Source: Epiperipatus broadwayi
Taxonomy: Eukaryota > Onychophora > Udeonychophora > Euonychophora > Peripatidae
Assembly (NCBI GenBank): GCA_028023455.1
Contig: JAQFVV010000012.1
Location: forward strand, 9,028,499-9,092,498
Direction of reading: 5' to 3'
DNA length: 64,000 bases
A model generated the notes under the pieces. It did no database searches and was not told the origin of the DNA. It was given only the letters and a program-made list of their open reading frames with translations. Positions 11,067 to 24,087 of this stretch are shown piece by piece (position 1 is the stretch's first letter; each line of letters begins with the position of its first letter). The position numbers were made by a program, and so were the translations under genes.

Positions 11067-13227
11067 CACTAGAATTTTGTTTTAATCACATCATTCATAT
11101 GTCTAGTGACATCAAATCATTACTTTTGTTTTATGCATCAATATATATATATATAACAACCTTGTATTATTTTTCAATATATTCTAATATGAAATTGACA
11201 AGCAAAACTAAAAATTTCTTAATAAATAGGAAATTATTAATTTTTATGATTTTTAATTTATAACTTTAAAGATTAAATATAATTTTGGTATATATATATT
11301 TTTCAAATGCATACAATACCTCTGCACTTTTTAAACACACTTTTTACAACTTCTTTCCATAAATAAATTTAATACAAGTGGGTTTTTTTTTCTTCACTTG
11401 TTTTCCTCAAAAATTTAAAATGTCAAATGAAACTGCCTCAAAGTTTAAAATTAATAGTCATAGCAATTATGAATGGCATTTGGTAAATGATAAAATGGTA
11501 ATTATTAATTTTTTACTTTCTTAATTTAAAATATATTGTGAAATAATAAAAGAAAAAAATAAATTATTTTTTATAACAATAAAAAAAATGCTTTAAGTTT
11601 TATTATTACAATTTTTTTTTAAAGGGAATATGATTGAGCAAAAATATTGTAATAGAATGGGAAGGAGAAAATAACTACTGAAACTACCTTGAGAGAAAAT
11701 AAAATAGATAATAGCAATTATATGCACAAAATTTAACAGAACTAAAGAAAAAAATAATATGAGAAATAAATTTTTTTTTTACTATATTTAAAAAGTATCA
11801 AAATTAAGTTTGAGAAACATACAATTGTTTTCAGTTCAAACAATTCAATAAACTACTTATGCAACTAAATGACATAGGATGAATAAATAAAATGACTTAC
11901 TAGGTGACCTTAACTGCATCTTCATGTGCCTAAATGAAAATACAGTACTCTTCTAATAAACACATGAAGCTAAATCATTAAAATATCTTTGTATAAGTCA
12001 GCATTAGGAAATGCAATGATAATGTCTTAAATTTTTTTTAATCATTATATTATATGAGTACCACCTGTAGCCATGATTACAGAACATGTTCATCACACAT
12101 TTCATCGAACCTAGCCACATTCATATCATGTCCCATAATGTTAGTTTAATTAGTTATGGCAACTAATTACTATATTCTACTTAGAATTTAATAGCTGATT
12201 ATTACACATATAACATTATATACCTCAAGTAGGGCATAGAAGTGAGAATAAAGAAATGCAAAGGCTTTAATAACAAAATAAAAATAAATTAATGAAATAG
12301 GGTTTGAACACTGTACAAAATGAGCACTTTTCCAGAATAAATATTTAATAAATCTGTTAATACATGTCAATGTTTACATTTAAGACTTTAATTTTGAAAA
12401 ATAAATTATTTTCAAATTGATATAAATCACTTCAAAAATATTCATATAGAAAATAATTCTTATTCTCTGTCATGAGCAACTCTATAATAATATATCCATT
12501 TTACATATAGATAAACAAAGCACAAAATGAATTATGAGTAAGAGCCAACAGTATTTCTTCTCAATTTTTCTATGAAACTGAAATGCAGTCCCCATTAGAT
12601 ACAAAGAAGTACTATGTGGAAAGATTAAAAAAACTATTTGACATTATTTCAAATACTTATAAATTACTAAATATCAAACACTTAATAAGTAGGAATATTA
12701 TTAATAACATACTTCTAAATAAAATTATTATTAAAGAAATTACAACATTTTATTGAAAATAAATAAATATAAATGTGCCAACACAGCCTTTTTAGAATTT
12801 GAAATTCAGTTTTTGTGTATGACTTTTTGAATATTGTATAGCTTGTTAAAACTCCTTGTCTGCATATAACAGGATGTTTCTAAAAGTTCAAATTATTTCC
12901 AGTTCATATTCTCTGATAAAAGCTGTTCTTACATTAGTAAATTTACTTTTCTTGCTTTAAGGTTATTTTTCTTTTCAACAGTTAAAATTCTATTAAACTT
13001 TCACCATTTCTTGTGGAGATTTTTAAAGGTAGATTTTTTTATTCAGTCACTCAAATCATAAAAATTCTGAGATAATACTTTGAAAAGTCTGATAGACTAC
13101 ATCTAGTCATAATTGGTAAATCTAGCCATACATTTCAGTGACTACAGTTATATAATAAAGCTTTTCCATGCTGCTATAATATGACAATTACTTTAAATGG
13201 ATTATCAATATCTTCTTATTTCACAGC
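11067..13227. other. AT-rich, no confident gene
   Basis: The stretch is dominated by A/T with frequent oligo-A and oligo-T runs. The only possible signal is the 29-nt microexon candidate at 11901-11929. Confidence 0.5.
11901..11929 (-). CDS. Microexon candidate (possible PDZ fragment)
   Basis: On the minus strand a moderately T-rich tract ending TTTTCATTTAG is followed by 29 nt and a strong donor, GTAAGTCA. The only open phase gives AHEDAVKVT, reminiscent of the (N/T)-H-E-x-A-V helix near the end of PDZ domains. It lies downstream, in gene direction, of the PDZ exon at 36058-36156. I could not find the exon that must encode the middle of the PDZ domain between them, so this is speculative. 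Confidence 0.2.
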
Positions 13228-13241
13228 AACTATTTGCTAAT

Positions 13242-13351
13242 GTCTTGCATTGGTGGTTGAGAGGTCAGCGTGACTGCCTTGCACTTGCAGGCAGTTGCCC
13301 GGGTTGTGGGTTCGCGTCCCGGCCGATGCTATGACACTTAAAAAAAAAAAA
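13242..13351 (+). mobile_element. Short tRNA-derived SINE (anticodon-loop insert subfamily), copy 1
   Basis: A tRNA-like body begins GCATTGGTGG at 13247 and ends CCGATGC at 13329. It has a B-box GGTTCGCGTCC, the family tail TATGACAC and poly-A. A 14-bp target duplication with one mismatch flanks it: AACTATTTGCTAAT at 13228-13241 and AACTATTCGCTAAT at 13352-13365. There is no LINE-derived tail beyond the tRNA part, so it belongs to a minimal, tRNA-only SINE family. Confidence 0.8.
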
Positions 13352-13365
13352 AACTATTCGCTAAT

Positions 13366-14554
13366 CTGTCTGAAACTTTGCTTGCTATTAACTTTACTTG
13401 TAAAAACAGCCTGCATAAATTTAGTAGTACTAAATGATGAAATGTTGATTCTCTTTAAATATTTGAAACCAGACTTTTATATCTTCTTAAACATATGACA
13501 TAACTGAGACCAAATATCAAACTCAATGTTTAATAATTATATTGTATTTTTTGAATTATGAAGGTATTAATTAACTAAAACATATATTTTTTGTATATCC
13601 ATAAAAAGCTTTCTTGTCTATTTCATATTTATTTTCTAAACTGATTATCAGATTAAGGAAACTCCTAAAAAATCTAATTATAATTTTAATCAAACTTAAG
13701 AAAAATAATTGAAGTTTTATATTTTTCTTTTAAACCAAAACCATATTTTTAACATTACAAATTTTCATTTTACTAAATTATTTTTATATACAATTCATTA
13801 TAAATTTTGAATGAACTCATTTACTTCCATGAAAACCTAAGATTTTACAAATATTTTACTTATTTTAAATTTACAATATTTTTTATCCATTTTCACATTT
13901 ATATTTTACAAAAAAACAAATAATCGAATAATTAAAAACTTTAGATATGATTTTATTTTTTATTATTAATTTTGTAACATATATAAAGTAATAAATAAAC
14001 TGTATATTCAATCATTTTTCACTTTTCCTTTCAATAAACAAATAATTTTCACATGCTTATGCATCTCATTTAATATTTCTACTTAACAGAAGATAATATA
14101 AATCTACTATTTGTTTATTCTATTAACTCCTTTTAAAAATTTTAATAAGGAAATGCATATTTATTCAATTGAAAATTTAGTAATTAATTCTATCCATATA
14201 TGATTAGCATTACAATATATATATATACACACACACTAGTGCTACTGTACTGTATATTACATTTAATAATTTCATGATTATATGATGTAAATAAAGTATT
14301 TTTGGGATTAAACTAAGTATTATTTAGTTTAAATTCCTGATGTTTTGATGAAATATCATTCATCATTGTAAAGATTTAGGTCTTAATGAAGAATTGTTAG
14401 ATCTTAAGTAATAACGAGATTAAGTGTGAAGTAAAAAACAATCATTCTTATATATATTTGATAAATGATTGTTCAGAATATGTCGATCAACAAAATTTTT
14501 ATTTTTTCAATTTTATAATTTCAATTTGATTTTAGACGAAAGAGATAAAATAAA
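13366..14554. other. AT-rich non-coding stretch
   Basis: No gene or repeat is recognised apart from a short TA/CA microsatellite near 14214-14236. Confidence 0.55.
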
Positions 14555-15470
14555 GTGGTCTCCACAAGGCTGAAATACATTGTTCTTCATGAAATTCATT
14601 TAAACACTTGGTTCTTTTTAACATTTCAATAGATTCTCTCATGGTTCTCAAATCATACTTTTTCAAATTAGCAAGATGTATTTAATTAGATGTATTTAAC
14701 TTTTGATTGAAGGCATTTTATGCTCTCTAATTCTGACATTAATTCATTTATTGGATTGACTCACAAAGCTTCTTAAGCATTGTGAACATGGAATTTCATA
14801 GATACCTTAATATTCCAAAAGTATCCAATCTTTAGATTTATGAAAAAGATCAATTTTTTTTTTTTTTGTAATGGAAAAGATAGTCTTAATACTGAAAATG
14901 AATAGTCTTCTATTGATCTTATCAATGACTCCTTTAATATCAGGTAAAACAACTCTATAACTAGTTGAATTGTCAATTTTATCTACTTTTTTTTTCTTTT
15001 TAATATCAATGCTAGGTAAATCTTTATATATGTTTTTATTGTAACTATTAGAAATTAGAATCTGTTTAATTACTTCTGTTGCTTGAGCAAGATGATCTTT
15101 ATCAGACAAACTATTTACTCTCATCATTTTTTTCCATAGAAAATATATGACCAGGATGATGCTATGAATTAAAATTAAGATATCTGTTTCTAATGGGTGG
15201 ATTTTCTATAAACAGATATTAGTAAAAAATCACCAGATTTTCTAGCAATTAAAACATCTAGAAAAGAAAGTGTTTTGTTATTTTTAACTTCCATGGCAAA
15301 CGTAATATTATGAGGCCATATAATAAAGGTATCACCCACATATCTGAGCCAAATGCATTTAATACTTGATTTTCAAAATTATTCATGAAGAGATCAGAAA
15401 TTACCAGGTGACAGTGGAGAGCCCAAAGAAAGTCCTTTAATTTGCTATAGAAAGTCATAAATAAAAAAAT
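14555..15470 (-). pseudogene. Penelope-like element: RT plus GIY-YIG remnant
   Basis: Read on the minus strand with frameshifts, from 15470 downward. RT: GLSLGSPLSP near 15410, WLRYVGDTFIIWPHN near 15330, FAMEVKNNKTLSFLDVLI near 15270. Connector: RVNSLSDKDHLAQATEVI, then VVLPDIKGVIDKI near 14940. Endonuclease: GIYEIPCSQCLRSF near 14790, IREHKMPS near 14720, and LRTMRESIEMLKR near 14620. The order RT, connector, GIY-YIG is diagnostic of Penelope. The RT catalytic YVDD reads YVGD and several stops are present, so it is inactive. The C-terminal ~30 codons remain legible to about 14560. Confidence 0.82.
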
Positions 15471-15947
15471 GTATTTTCAAGGCAATGATGAATGATATTT
15501 TGTTGAAACAAAGTAATACACAGTTTAATCAAAAAAATACCTTACAAATATATAGACTCATTTCATTAGTTCATTTTTTAAAATAAAAAAAATGTGTTTA
15601 TAATCTTAATTTGTTTAAGGTCTGTAATTTTTACATTATTTAATTGTAAATAAGACTATACATATAAACATTAAAGTGTTTGTGTTGTGTTCTATATATA
15701 TATATAACTTGAAATGTGCTGCATACATCCTCCAAGCCAGGTAAACACATGCAAAATATGAAACTAAATAATATTATAAACAAAGGGTGATATATTATTT
15801 ATAAATTCAAACAGTACATTAATTGTTTTGAAACAAAATATAGTTGATGCGAAGAGTACCACTTAATATCTAAATTTATCGACTGTTGCAATTTACTTTC
15901 TTATAAACAAATAAATTAATAAACAAAAGGAGTATTTTTTTTATTTA
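15471..15947. other. AT-rich non-coding stretch
   Basis: Nothing recognised except a short TA run at about 15695. Confidence 0.55.
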
Positions 15948-16041
15948 AATTTTTTTTTCACCCATGTCATAGCTTCGGCCGGGATACGAATCCACAACCG
16001 TCTGTAAGGCAGCTGCGATGACCTCTCGGCTAACAACACTT
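15948..16041 (-). mobile_element. Short tRNA-derived SINE, copy 2
   Basis: On the minus strand it reads GTGTTGTTAGCCGAGAGGTC, anticodon loop CTTACAG, B-box GGATTCGTATCC, CCGAAGC, then TATGACATGGG and an A-rich tail (poly-T at 15948-15958 on the plus strand). It lacks the extra variable-loop bases seen in copies 1, 3 and 5 and is closest to an ordinary tRNA length. The loop would read anticodon TAC. Confidence 0.72.
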
Positions 16042-17688
16042 ATGAAATACATAGCATATACACGTATACTTTTTTTTTTTACAAATAAATAAATAGAAAT
16101 TAAATAGGTCAATTTTAATTTCATTAAGAGATTAGTTTTGTGGGAATACGATATAAACACACATTAAACGTGTATACTTGCTAAATAAAATATATATAAA
16201 AAAAATCATGATTAATTGCTTAAGAGATCATATGAAGTTCGAGCATGCGCAAGCAGCCCGTGTAGTGCAATAATTCTATTCAAGAGACCAGTTTTTTTTT
16301 TCACTTTACTAATCTGAAAATTGATCAGTTTGTTCTCGAGTTTGCTACTCCACAATTATTTTATATTGTACAGGATATACATTCAAACATAAATTTATTA
16401 TAACTAACGCAATAAAACAAAATTTTCAATATTTAAATTTCTAATATCTTTTCTTCAAAATACCCAATGGAATATAATATATATATTTTATGCTCTGGGT
16501 AAATATTAGTATAATATAAAGCGGAATAGTAATCAGTGCGATCATTTTATTAAAAAGATATTTCTACTAATAAAATATTTAATAAGGAAGTCGAGATTTG
16601 ACAACTTTTTCTTATAAATGTAAGATTCTTAAAAGACTTGTTTCTGAAATTTCACTGCTCAGTGTTTACATTTTTCTTTGTGTATGTCTTTTTTTTTTTT
16701 ACTTATTAGAGTTCTTGAGGCGAAATCTTACTGATCATTTTGAACTTGAAAATACTTTTGCAAAATTCCCAGAAATCTTGAAAGAAAAAAGAAAAAGATT
16801 GAATGTAATAAAAATATTATTAGAAAGATTTTGTAATTTTCTGAAGCTTGTTTTCCTAAAGAATAATCTTGGGGTTGATTTCTTTTTTTTTTTTTAAAAA
16901 AAAAAAAAAGAATCTTTCAATTTTAGAAAATGGCAGCCTTCTATCAAATTAAAATAGACAATAAAGTACTTTTTTCATTTTATTTTACAAGACCGTGTCA
17001 AATAAACTCTTAGAATAAGAATGTTTTTGACAAATACTGTACTAGAGCGCTGTTCCATAATTTCCGGAATTTTACATAAAGATTTGCTTGTCATCAATAA
17101 AATCTTAGGACAATTAATTTCCTTGCAGTTTAATTTAGCATGCATTGTAGAATAAGTAGATCATCAAGGAACAAAACTGTTTAAAATATTAAGCATTTCA
17201 AATTATTATGTGAAAACAATTAAATAATGACAAGAGTTTCTGTGCTGAATTATTAATAATTAAAACATTGCTTGTGTTCAAAGAATATTTTTCATTATAT
17301 ATATATGTATTTCAAAGATTAGAGTAGTTAACCTGCTATATTAGATGTCATGGTTCAAATCAATGCTGAGATAGAAGATTATTTTCCTTTTTTTAGCCAT
17401 TTATTGTAAGTTTGAGTAATCAGTGTTGATATCAAACTGTAACCTTGATAGTAAAAAGAGAATTAAAGGCATTGATTCCAATTTTTAATCCTATGTTCTC
17501 ATTCTTAAAGGCAAAATGCAGAAATCTATCAAGGAATTAAATTTTACTATCATCTGATAACCATGGATTACTCAAAAAAAATAGAAAAAAAAAAAAAGAA
17601 CTATTTTTGTTTATAATATTGAAATGATCTGAAAGAAATGTGATGTGTTTGTTTTTGTAATCTTAATAATATAAAAATATTTGTTGTT
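16042..17688. other. AT-rich non-coding stretch
   Basis: No gene is recognised. The ORF at 16598-16897 (99 codons) is low complexity (poly-Phe from a T-run) with no family resemblance. Confidence 0.5.
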
Positions 17689-18880
17689 TTTTTTTTCTCA
17701 AAGTAACCTTTATTAATAAAAGATTACAAAAATTTTGGGTACACTTACCCATTGAGGATTACACAGTGATTCAATGTAACAAGGTAAAATGTACATATGT
17801 TCAAAAGTAATTACATCCATAAAATTGCTGTAATGTGATTAATGTGTGTCTGTATGTGGATCCACATGGCCCAGTCATCGAGAAGTTAACCATCACCCAA
17901 TGGTCCCACCCCTGGGGCCCCAAAACGAAGACTCAAATGCTTCAGTGAATGGGTGAAATTCAGCATTGTGCCAACCACAACAACAGGCAGCGAGGTCCAA
18001 GGCCCAAGTTCACCAAGCAATAGACTCTCAAACCACAGCCGAGCCATGTCAAGACAATTTCTGAATACCTCTGCCTCCCAATTAGCAGTCCAAATGAGCA
18101 GGGACCACAATCGGTCTACCTGCCCAAAATTGGAAAGCCAACTTGGGCAAAAACTAAGAAGTAATATTATAAAAAATCAGATCAACACTGCCCAAAACCA
18201 GCCTATAAGAGACCCAGCAGCAAACCAGAGCAGGAATAGCACCAACTTTCACCATGTAGCCCCCCCAGCAGGTGTTCTGGGCAGTGGCAAAATTGTTAAC
18301 AGCCCATACCATAAACCAGATACCTAATGTCTACAACCAGCCACCCCTGAAGAAAAGGGAGTAGTGCAGACCCATGCCCACAAAACAGAACTCCATCCAT
18401 GTTACAAAAAAAATGGTGGTGGCCCAAAATAGACCAACCGCTCTACAAATGCACTAAATTTAAAGCTAACAAATGAAACCTAATGATAGTGAGTGCAAAT
18501 CAACACTGACCTATCAAATGATCCATCAAGGGGTGCAGTAGCCCTTCGTGGCGAAGTCCATGTGAAGGTAGTGACTTTCACCCTCCCGGCAGGTATTCCC
18601 GGGCTAGACAATGATCGTTAACCATCCCCTCAAATGAACCAAGCCCCTTATGACCACTATCACCACACTTGAGGAAAAGGAGTGCAAACTCACTCCCACC
18701 AATACAACATTTAATTCATGTAGTCTTGAAATCAAGCCGGATTTACTTGCACACCATGGGAATAAATCATTTGTCCATATCATCTTGCACACTGAGGTCA
18801 ATGGAGCTGAACATCTGCTCTTGATCATCATCAAACTCCTGTGTCTGCAAATGTTCACAGCAGCTGCTAAACCCACCAAA
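17689..18880 (-). mobile_element. Polyadenylated retro-insertion of unknown origin
   Basis: The stretch is distinctly GC-richer than its surroundings over about 17850-18880. On the minus strand its left end reads TTATTAATAAAGGTTAC followed about 15 bases later by a poly-A run (poly-T at 17689-17697 on the plus strand). That is a polyadenylation signal at the correct distance from a tail, so an RNA was copied into DNA here. Open stretches exist on both strands (minus 17886-18110 and 18604-18879; plus 17953-18327) but none matches a family I know. Short similar phrases (GTTAACCATC, GTTAACAGCCC, GTTAACCATCCC) recur near 17885, 18295 and 18617, hinting at internal repeats. It could be a processed mRNA or a LINE/LTR 3' region. 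Confidence 0.5.
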
Positions 18881-21800
18881 ACAATGTCCTTCAGGATTCA
18901 CAATGATTTTTTCTTTGTTGATACTACTTGGATTCTGCTTCTTTTGATTGAATTTTCAATGTTCATTAGTAATATAGCTTATTAACTCAATCATCTTAAG
19001 CATTAAATTAAATCTATGATCAGGCTATGCCTTGCTGTAATTAAGAAGAATCTGTTGACTTTTTTCTGCGACCCCCCCCCCATTATCCAAGATATTTTAA
19101 CAATGAGGTATTTGATTTCTTGACTTTTTCTAAAACCACTTTGCATATTTGAAGTTCATTTTCAATGTAAGATCATAATTTGTATTGACCACTTTTTTGT
19201 ATAATCTTAGTTGCATGTAGCATAATTTATATTATCAACAGTTTGGCTTCTGATAATATTCTTTTCTTCAATATAGAAATATAAGTTGATTTTTTCATAA
19301 CTTTTAAATTACACACAGTAACGACACTCAGTGCAAGTGCATTGAATGGCACTATTGTATGGTTTTGCCTCTGTGAAAAACAGTATGTGTAAGCATAACA
19401 AATGTTGATCATGTGATGAACTTTTAAGTTATAGAATAGTTTTTCAAAATAATTAACATAATCTGATTCACTGATTTATTTTTCCAGTTTCTTGCAATAT
19501 ATCAGATACAATACCATAAAATGTTATTAATATTATTTTTTGACATTGATCTCAGGGATAATCTGATACCCATCTATTATTGAGATTTTTAGGTAAACTA
19601 CCTTGTAATAAAGTGTCTTGACATTATCTTTATGGTGTAAATATATTTTCAATTAATTTTCTTTTCAGTCTGTTTAATCATTGTTACACTGGTTGTAATT
19701 TAACCATTGGATTTCAAGGTAAATCTATAAAAAAGACTGCTTTTTTTTTTTTAGATCTCACAAATCTCCAGGAAGATGACTTTCCAAATTTGTTTCCACT
19801 TGCAATGTTCTTTAGATTATGCTTGTGGTTCTTTTCATTTTTTTGAAGTTCTTATTAATGATTTATATGTTCTGCAATCTGTTCCTTGTCATGTTCTTCA
19901 TATATAACAAACTGGTTCATCATTTAGTATCAAAAATGCTTAAATAAAATTATTATTTTGAAAGATAGACAAGAATATATACAATTATCATTATATAATT
20001 ATAATCAATCAACTATCAAAATTTTTATTAAAAATTGTAACAAAATTGTGTTTTAATACATACTATAAATAAAGGAGAACTTTGTGCATTTGAAGACCTT
20101 CTTGCAGAACTTTTTCATTTTATTTCTAGTAATAACAATTATTGTAATTATTATAATTTTTGTAACCTTCATTTTTAAAAAAAAAAAAAAAAATTTCCCA
20201 TGATATTGCAGCTCAAACCTACAAAACAATAAATGTACTTCTTGTAAATGTTTTAAATTCATATTAAATTTATGCTTATTGTTATAATTAACTATATTGC
20301 AAACATTACTCTATTTTGATTAGTATTTTTATTTATTGTTACAATTATACTATGTTATAATCCTTTTAATTTAGTTAATGCTTTTAAACATTTCTTTAAG
20401 ATTATTATTCTGAACACTATAATGAAATATAAATATACCTTCATTACCATTATTCTAAAACTATGTATTCCAAAAATTTCTAACATTTTAAATGTTGCTT
20501 TTATGTTCAAAATTAGGACATAGTGAAAATGCAAAAAAAGACTTGATTCATTTATGAAAAAAAATATTTGTTAAAAAGCAAGCTAAAGGTTAAGCATTTA
20601 AGATATTGTCCCGACATGATTTTGTTATATTTTTAAATAAAAAAATTTAATAGATGATTGATTATAATTATATAATCATAATTATATATATATACTTGAT
20701 CTAATTTTAAAAATAATAATCTTATTTACAGTTAAAACAAAAATAATTGTATTTACAGAAATATGAAATTTATTTATTTAATACATATTCATTACATATA
20801 TGAACACACAAATTAATAGATATCTAACCAAATATAATAATCAAATCTCCAGATTGTGATATTGATAAAATACTCATGCACTACAAATTAATCTCAACAG
20901 AGGAAAACAAATCAATAGAAAATGTAAACTTCAAAATATATTTGTGAAGAATTATTATAATTAGAAAAATATTCAAATTACTAAATTACCATTAAACATC
21001 ACATTAATTTCTTTGCTAGAATCATAAATTATACTTATATATTCAAAGCACAGATTACAATGAATAGTTTTTTTTTAAAGACTATATTTAAGTCCTAATA
21101 AAAAAATTCACTAAAACTGTGGATCCAATAAAAAACTGTTCACAATTAAAATTAATGTCATAATTCAAACAACAGGTTACTACATTTTTTATAAACTGGA
21201 CTAAAGAATAAATATATCTTTTCTAAAAAAAAAAAAAAAATCATTCAATATTACTCCCAGATGCTCTAAGACTTCTCTCTCCACTAAATTTGATAGGTTT
21301 GAAAAAAGGCTTCAGCGTGAAGCTGGATCAATAATCTGGCAAAGCATATCCAATGTCATCATTTCAATTCCTACTTGTTATTGAAAAACTACTTTACAAA
21401 TGATTATTATTTTAAAATAATGGTTCATTATCCCAAACATTTGAGTTATGAAAACATCTGTACAAAATTAAACTCCAATGCCCTTTATAAATTATGTTTT
21501 CAAATATCATTCTCTATTTCTATTTTATTTTAAATATGCCTGCATATTCTAATTTTTACATAAGTTATAAATCATAATTTAGGATACTTATAAGCATAAA
21601 ATTTATATTTGAACTTCTGATACCTAAAATGATTATCAGGATCAGCTGCTTTACATTTCATAAAGATAGGTAAAACAAAAAAAAATTATCAAAGGTTAAT
21701 GTCAGAAATATTGTTAAAACTTTTCTGGCAACACATTATGAACTTCCTTGAATGTTGACAATCCTCTGAGAACTCATTGATACATTAAAACATAAAATAA

Positions 21801-23070
21801 CTTGAGCATATGGTATTCTCACATGCTCATGCTATTATAAAATAAAATAAGCAAATACTACTCAGTAAAAATAATTTATTAAAGGGAGCCATAAGAGATG
21901 GAAACTTGAAAAGAGTTATATAATGATATCCTAGCTATGTTTATTCAAAAGTAAATGGAATATAACCAAACAATACACACACACACACAATTTTTTTAAA
22001 AATCTAAATTTGAAATTCCTAAAAAACTAATGAAAGATAAGAAGATGCAAAATATTATTTTAATTTCAAAGCTAAGATCCTTATCAATTTTACAACGTGA
22101 TAAAACTAACACAATTAAATTACACATATATGAATAAGGAGAGATAGGAAGATAAAAAAAAGAATTCAAATAATTTGAGGAAATATAAATATATAGAGCA
22201 ATGTTATACAGAATGCGTGTACTACCCAGAGGTATATTACAACTTTATGGAACTCCTCAGGTAAAATATAACTTACAACCCATATTTTTAACACAAAATT
22301 TAATAATATATTTTTTAAATTAGTTATTAAATTAGCATACAATCAATCACAATAAACAAATATATTTATAATGTTATTGTTCTTGAGGCAAAAGTCTGCA
22401 GAGACAAGTGCAGCATGTAATTACAAAACAATAATAGTCATAAAAAATATTGACATTTTTGCATGTTATATTAATTTTGTTTGCAATTTCATTTGTGATA
22501 TGAGTTAAGCACCGAAAGCTTCAGAATCTGCCACTCATCCAAAGTATAAATCATGTGGGATTTTGGTACAAATTATTTAGAAGCAAATATTTTTACTAAT
22601 AACATTTCAAAATTACAGGTTTAATGCTGGAATAAGGGATAATGTGACATGTCTTGTAATCTGAGCAAAATTATTGGAGCACTTCAAATTTTAATGATCA
22701 CTACCCTATATCTGTTTGGTTCGAGTTAAAATTACTCTTGAATATTTAATATACATTTTTAAAAAAAAAAACCAATAACATATACAGAAAATAAGTGCAT
22801 GTTTTGTCCTTTTTTAATTTACTATTTAAGTTGTAAGATAATATTGGCCATAGTTACATTCATTTCTATCTAATTAGAGAACAATCTCTGGAATTAAGTA
22901 AACAGAGTACGAGTATTGGGTGGGGGGATACTTTTCAGATGATAACACAAAAATTTGCACCAATAGATATGAAATATGGGTAATATATTGTTAATTTCTT
23001 TGTAATCATCAAAAAATCAAATTGCAATTTCATTACGGTAAAATTATTAAATGGCTTTGATTCTAATATC
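18881..23070. other. Long AT-rich stretch without recognisable genes
   Basis: A short passage at about 19330-19375 resembles the ends of the foldback element at 43301-43683 (GGCACTATTGTATGG, TTTTGCCT). A GC-richer segment at 21241-21370 follows a 16-A run and contains a hairpin (GGCTTCAGCGTGAAGC); its nature is unresolved. Short CA and CT/C runs occur near 21975 and 19071. No host exon is detected. Confidence 0.45.
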
Positions 23071-23088
23071 AAATCTACTAACGATGGT

Positions 23089-23189
23089 CAAGCATCGGTG
23101 GTCGAGAGGTCAGCAACAGCTGCTTTACAAGCAGTTGTCCCGGGCTAGCAGGTTTGCTTCCTGGCTGATGCTATGACACATGAGAAAAA
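23089..23189 (+). mobile_element. Short tRNA-derived SINE, copy 3
   Basis: The tRNA-like body GCATCGGTGG...GCTGATGC spans 23092-23171. It has anticodon loop TTTACAA (would read TAC), B-box GGTTTGCTTCC and tail TATGACACATGAG with oligo-A. The target duplication is 18 bp with one mismatch: AAATCTACTAACGATGGT (23071-23088) and AAATCTACTAACTATGGT (23190-23207). These are the clearest insertion boundaries in the window. Confidence 0.85.
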
Positions 23190-23207
23190 AAATCTACTAA
23201 CTATGGT

Positions 23208-23999
23208 AATATTTTGCATATTTGACAAATTAATGTTTTTTAGGTTTAATTGCTATTAAAAAGAATATTAACTATATTTTATATTGAAATCACTTTATTA
23301 AAGATAAAAATTTAAGAAATATAATTAAGCATAAAAATTAATAGCCATTTGCTTTAATAAAGTTCTATTATAGGAATAAAAGACTTAATATATTTTGAAA
23401 ATTATATTTTGATTCAAAAATGATTATATTGGTCTTACTCTCAGTAAGTTTAATAAAAGTATTTTATTTAATAAAAATAATTACAACTTTGATTTTAAGA
23501 GTGTATTGATGATGGTACTGAGCAAAAAAATTTTTTTTATTAATTAATACTTGTTAATTGCTTAATAAAAGTAGTCACTTTTTAGGAAGGAGGATTGCTT
23601 GGAAGAAAGGCTATAATTTGAATTCATTATTATATAATTTTAAACAATACATGGATGGTTAACATTTTCCAAGAATAGTTTATAAAATTACATTAGTTTA
23701 TGAAAGAGTTAAAATTTATAAAATGAAATTAAATATGACACAATTCTGGTCAAAATATATGATTTGATAATGCAAAGGGTTATTTTTTATGAATGAAAAT
23801 AAAATCAAAGAAAAGATCAAAATCATTTTGGATTCCAGGCCATCAATCTATAATCTAAGAACTTATTTTAATGTTAGAGGTGATTGACATTAGTTTTGAG
23901 ATGTGGGTAGTTATTTATGTATTTTTGTTATTAATTTTATGTTGAGATCTATTTTTTAGTAGTGAAACCATGACCTTGAAGAAAATTTTATAAAATTTT
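23208..23999. other. AT-rich non-coding stretch
   Basis: Nothing recognised. Confidence 0.55.
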
Positions 24000-24087
24000 T
24001 TTTTATTCATATGTCAAGGATTGACCGGGAAGCGAACCTGGGCCAACTGCTTGAAAGGCAGATATGCTAACCACTAGGCCACCAACG
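24000..24087 (-). mobile_element. Short tRNA-derived SINE, Gly-like subfamily, copy A
   Basis: On the minus strand it starts CGTTGGTGGCCTAGTGGTTA (A-box) at 24087, has anticodon loop CTTTCAA (would read TTC), B-box GGTTCGCTTCC and the tail TTGACATATG followed by an A-rich end. It is very similar to the Gly(TCC)-like copy at 25430-25500. Confidence 0.75.

Noticed and set aside
16598-16897. Plus-strand ORF of 99 codons
   Set aside because: Low-complexity Phe/Lys/Leu composition from T- and A-runs; no homology pattern or exon context.
21241-21370. Possible exon or LINE piece after a 16-A run
   Set aside because: Both strands give short open stretches, but no splice pair, target duplication or family motif could be established.
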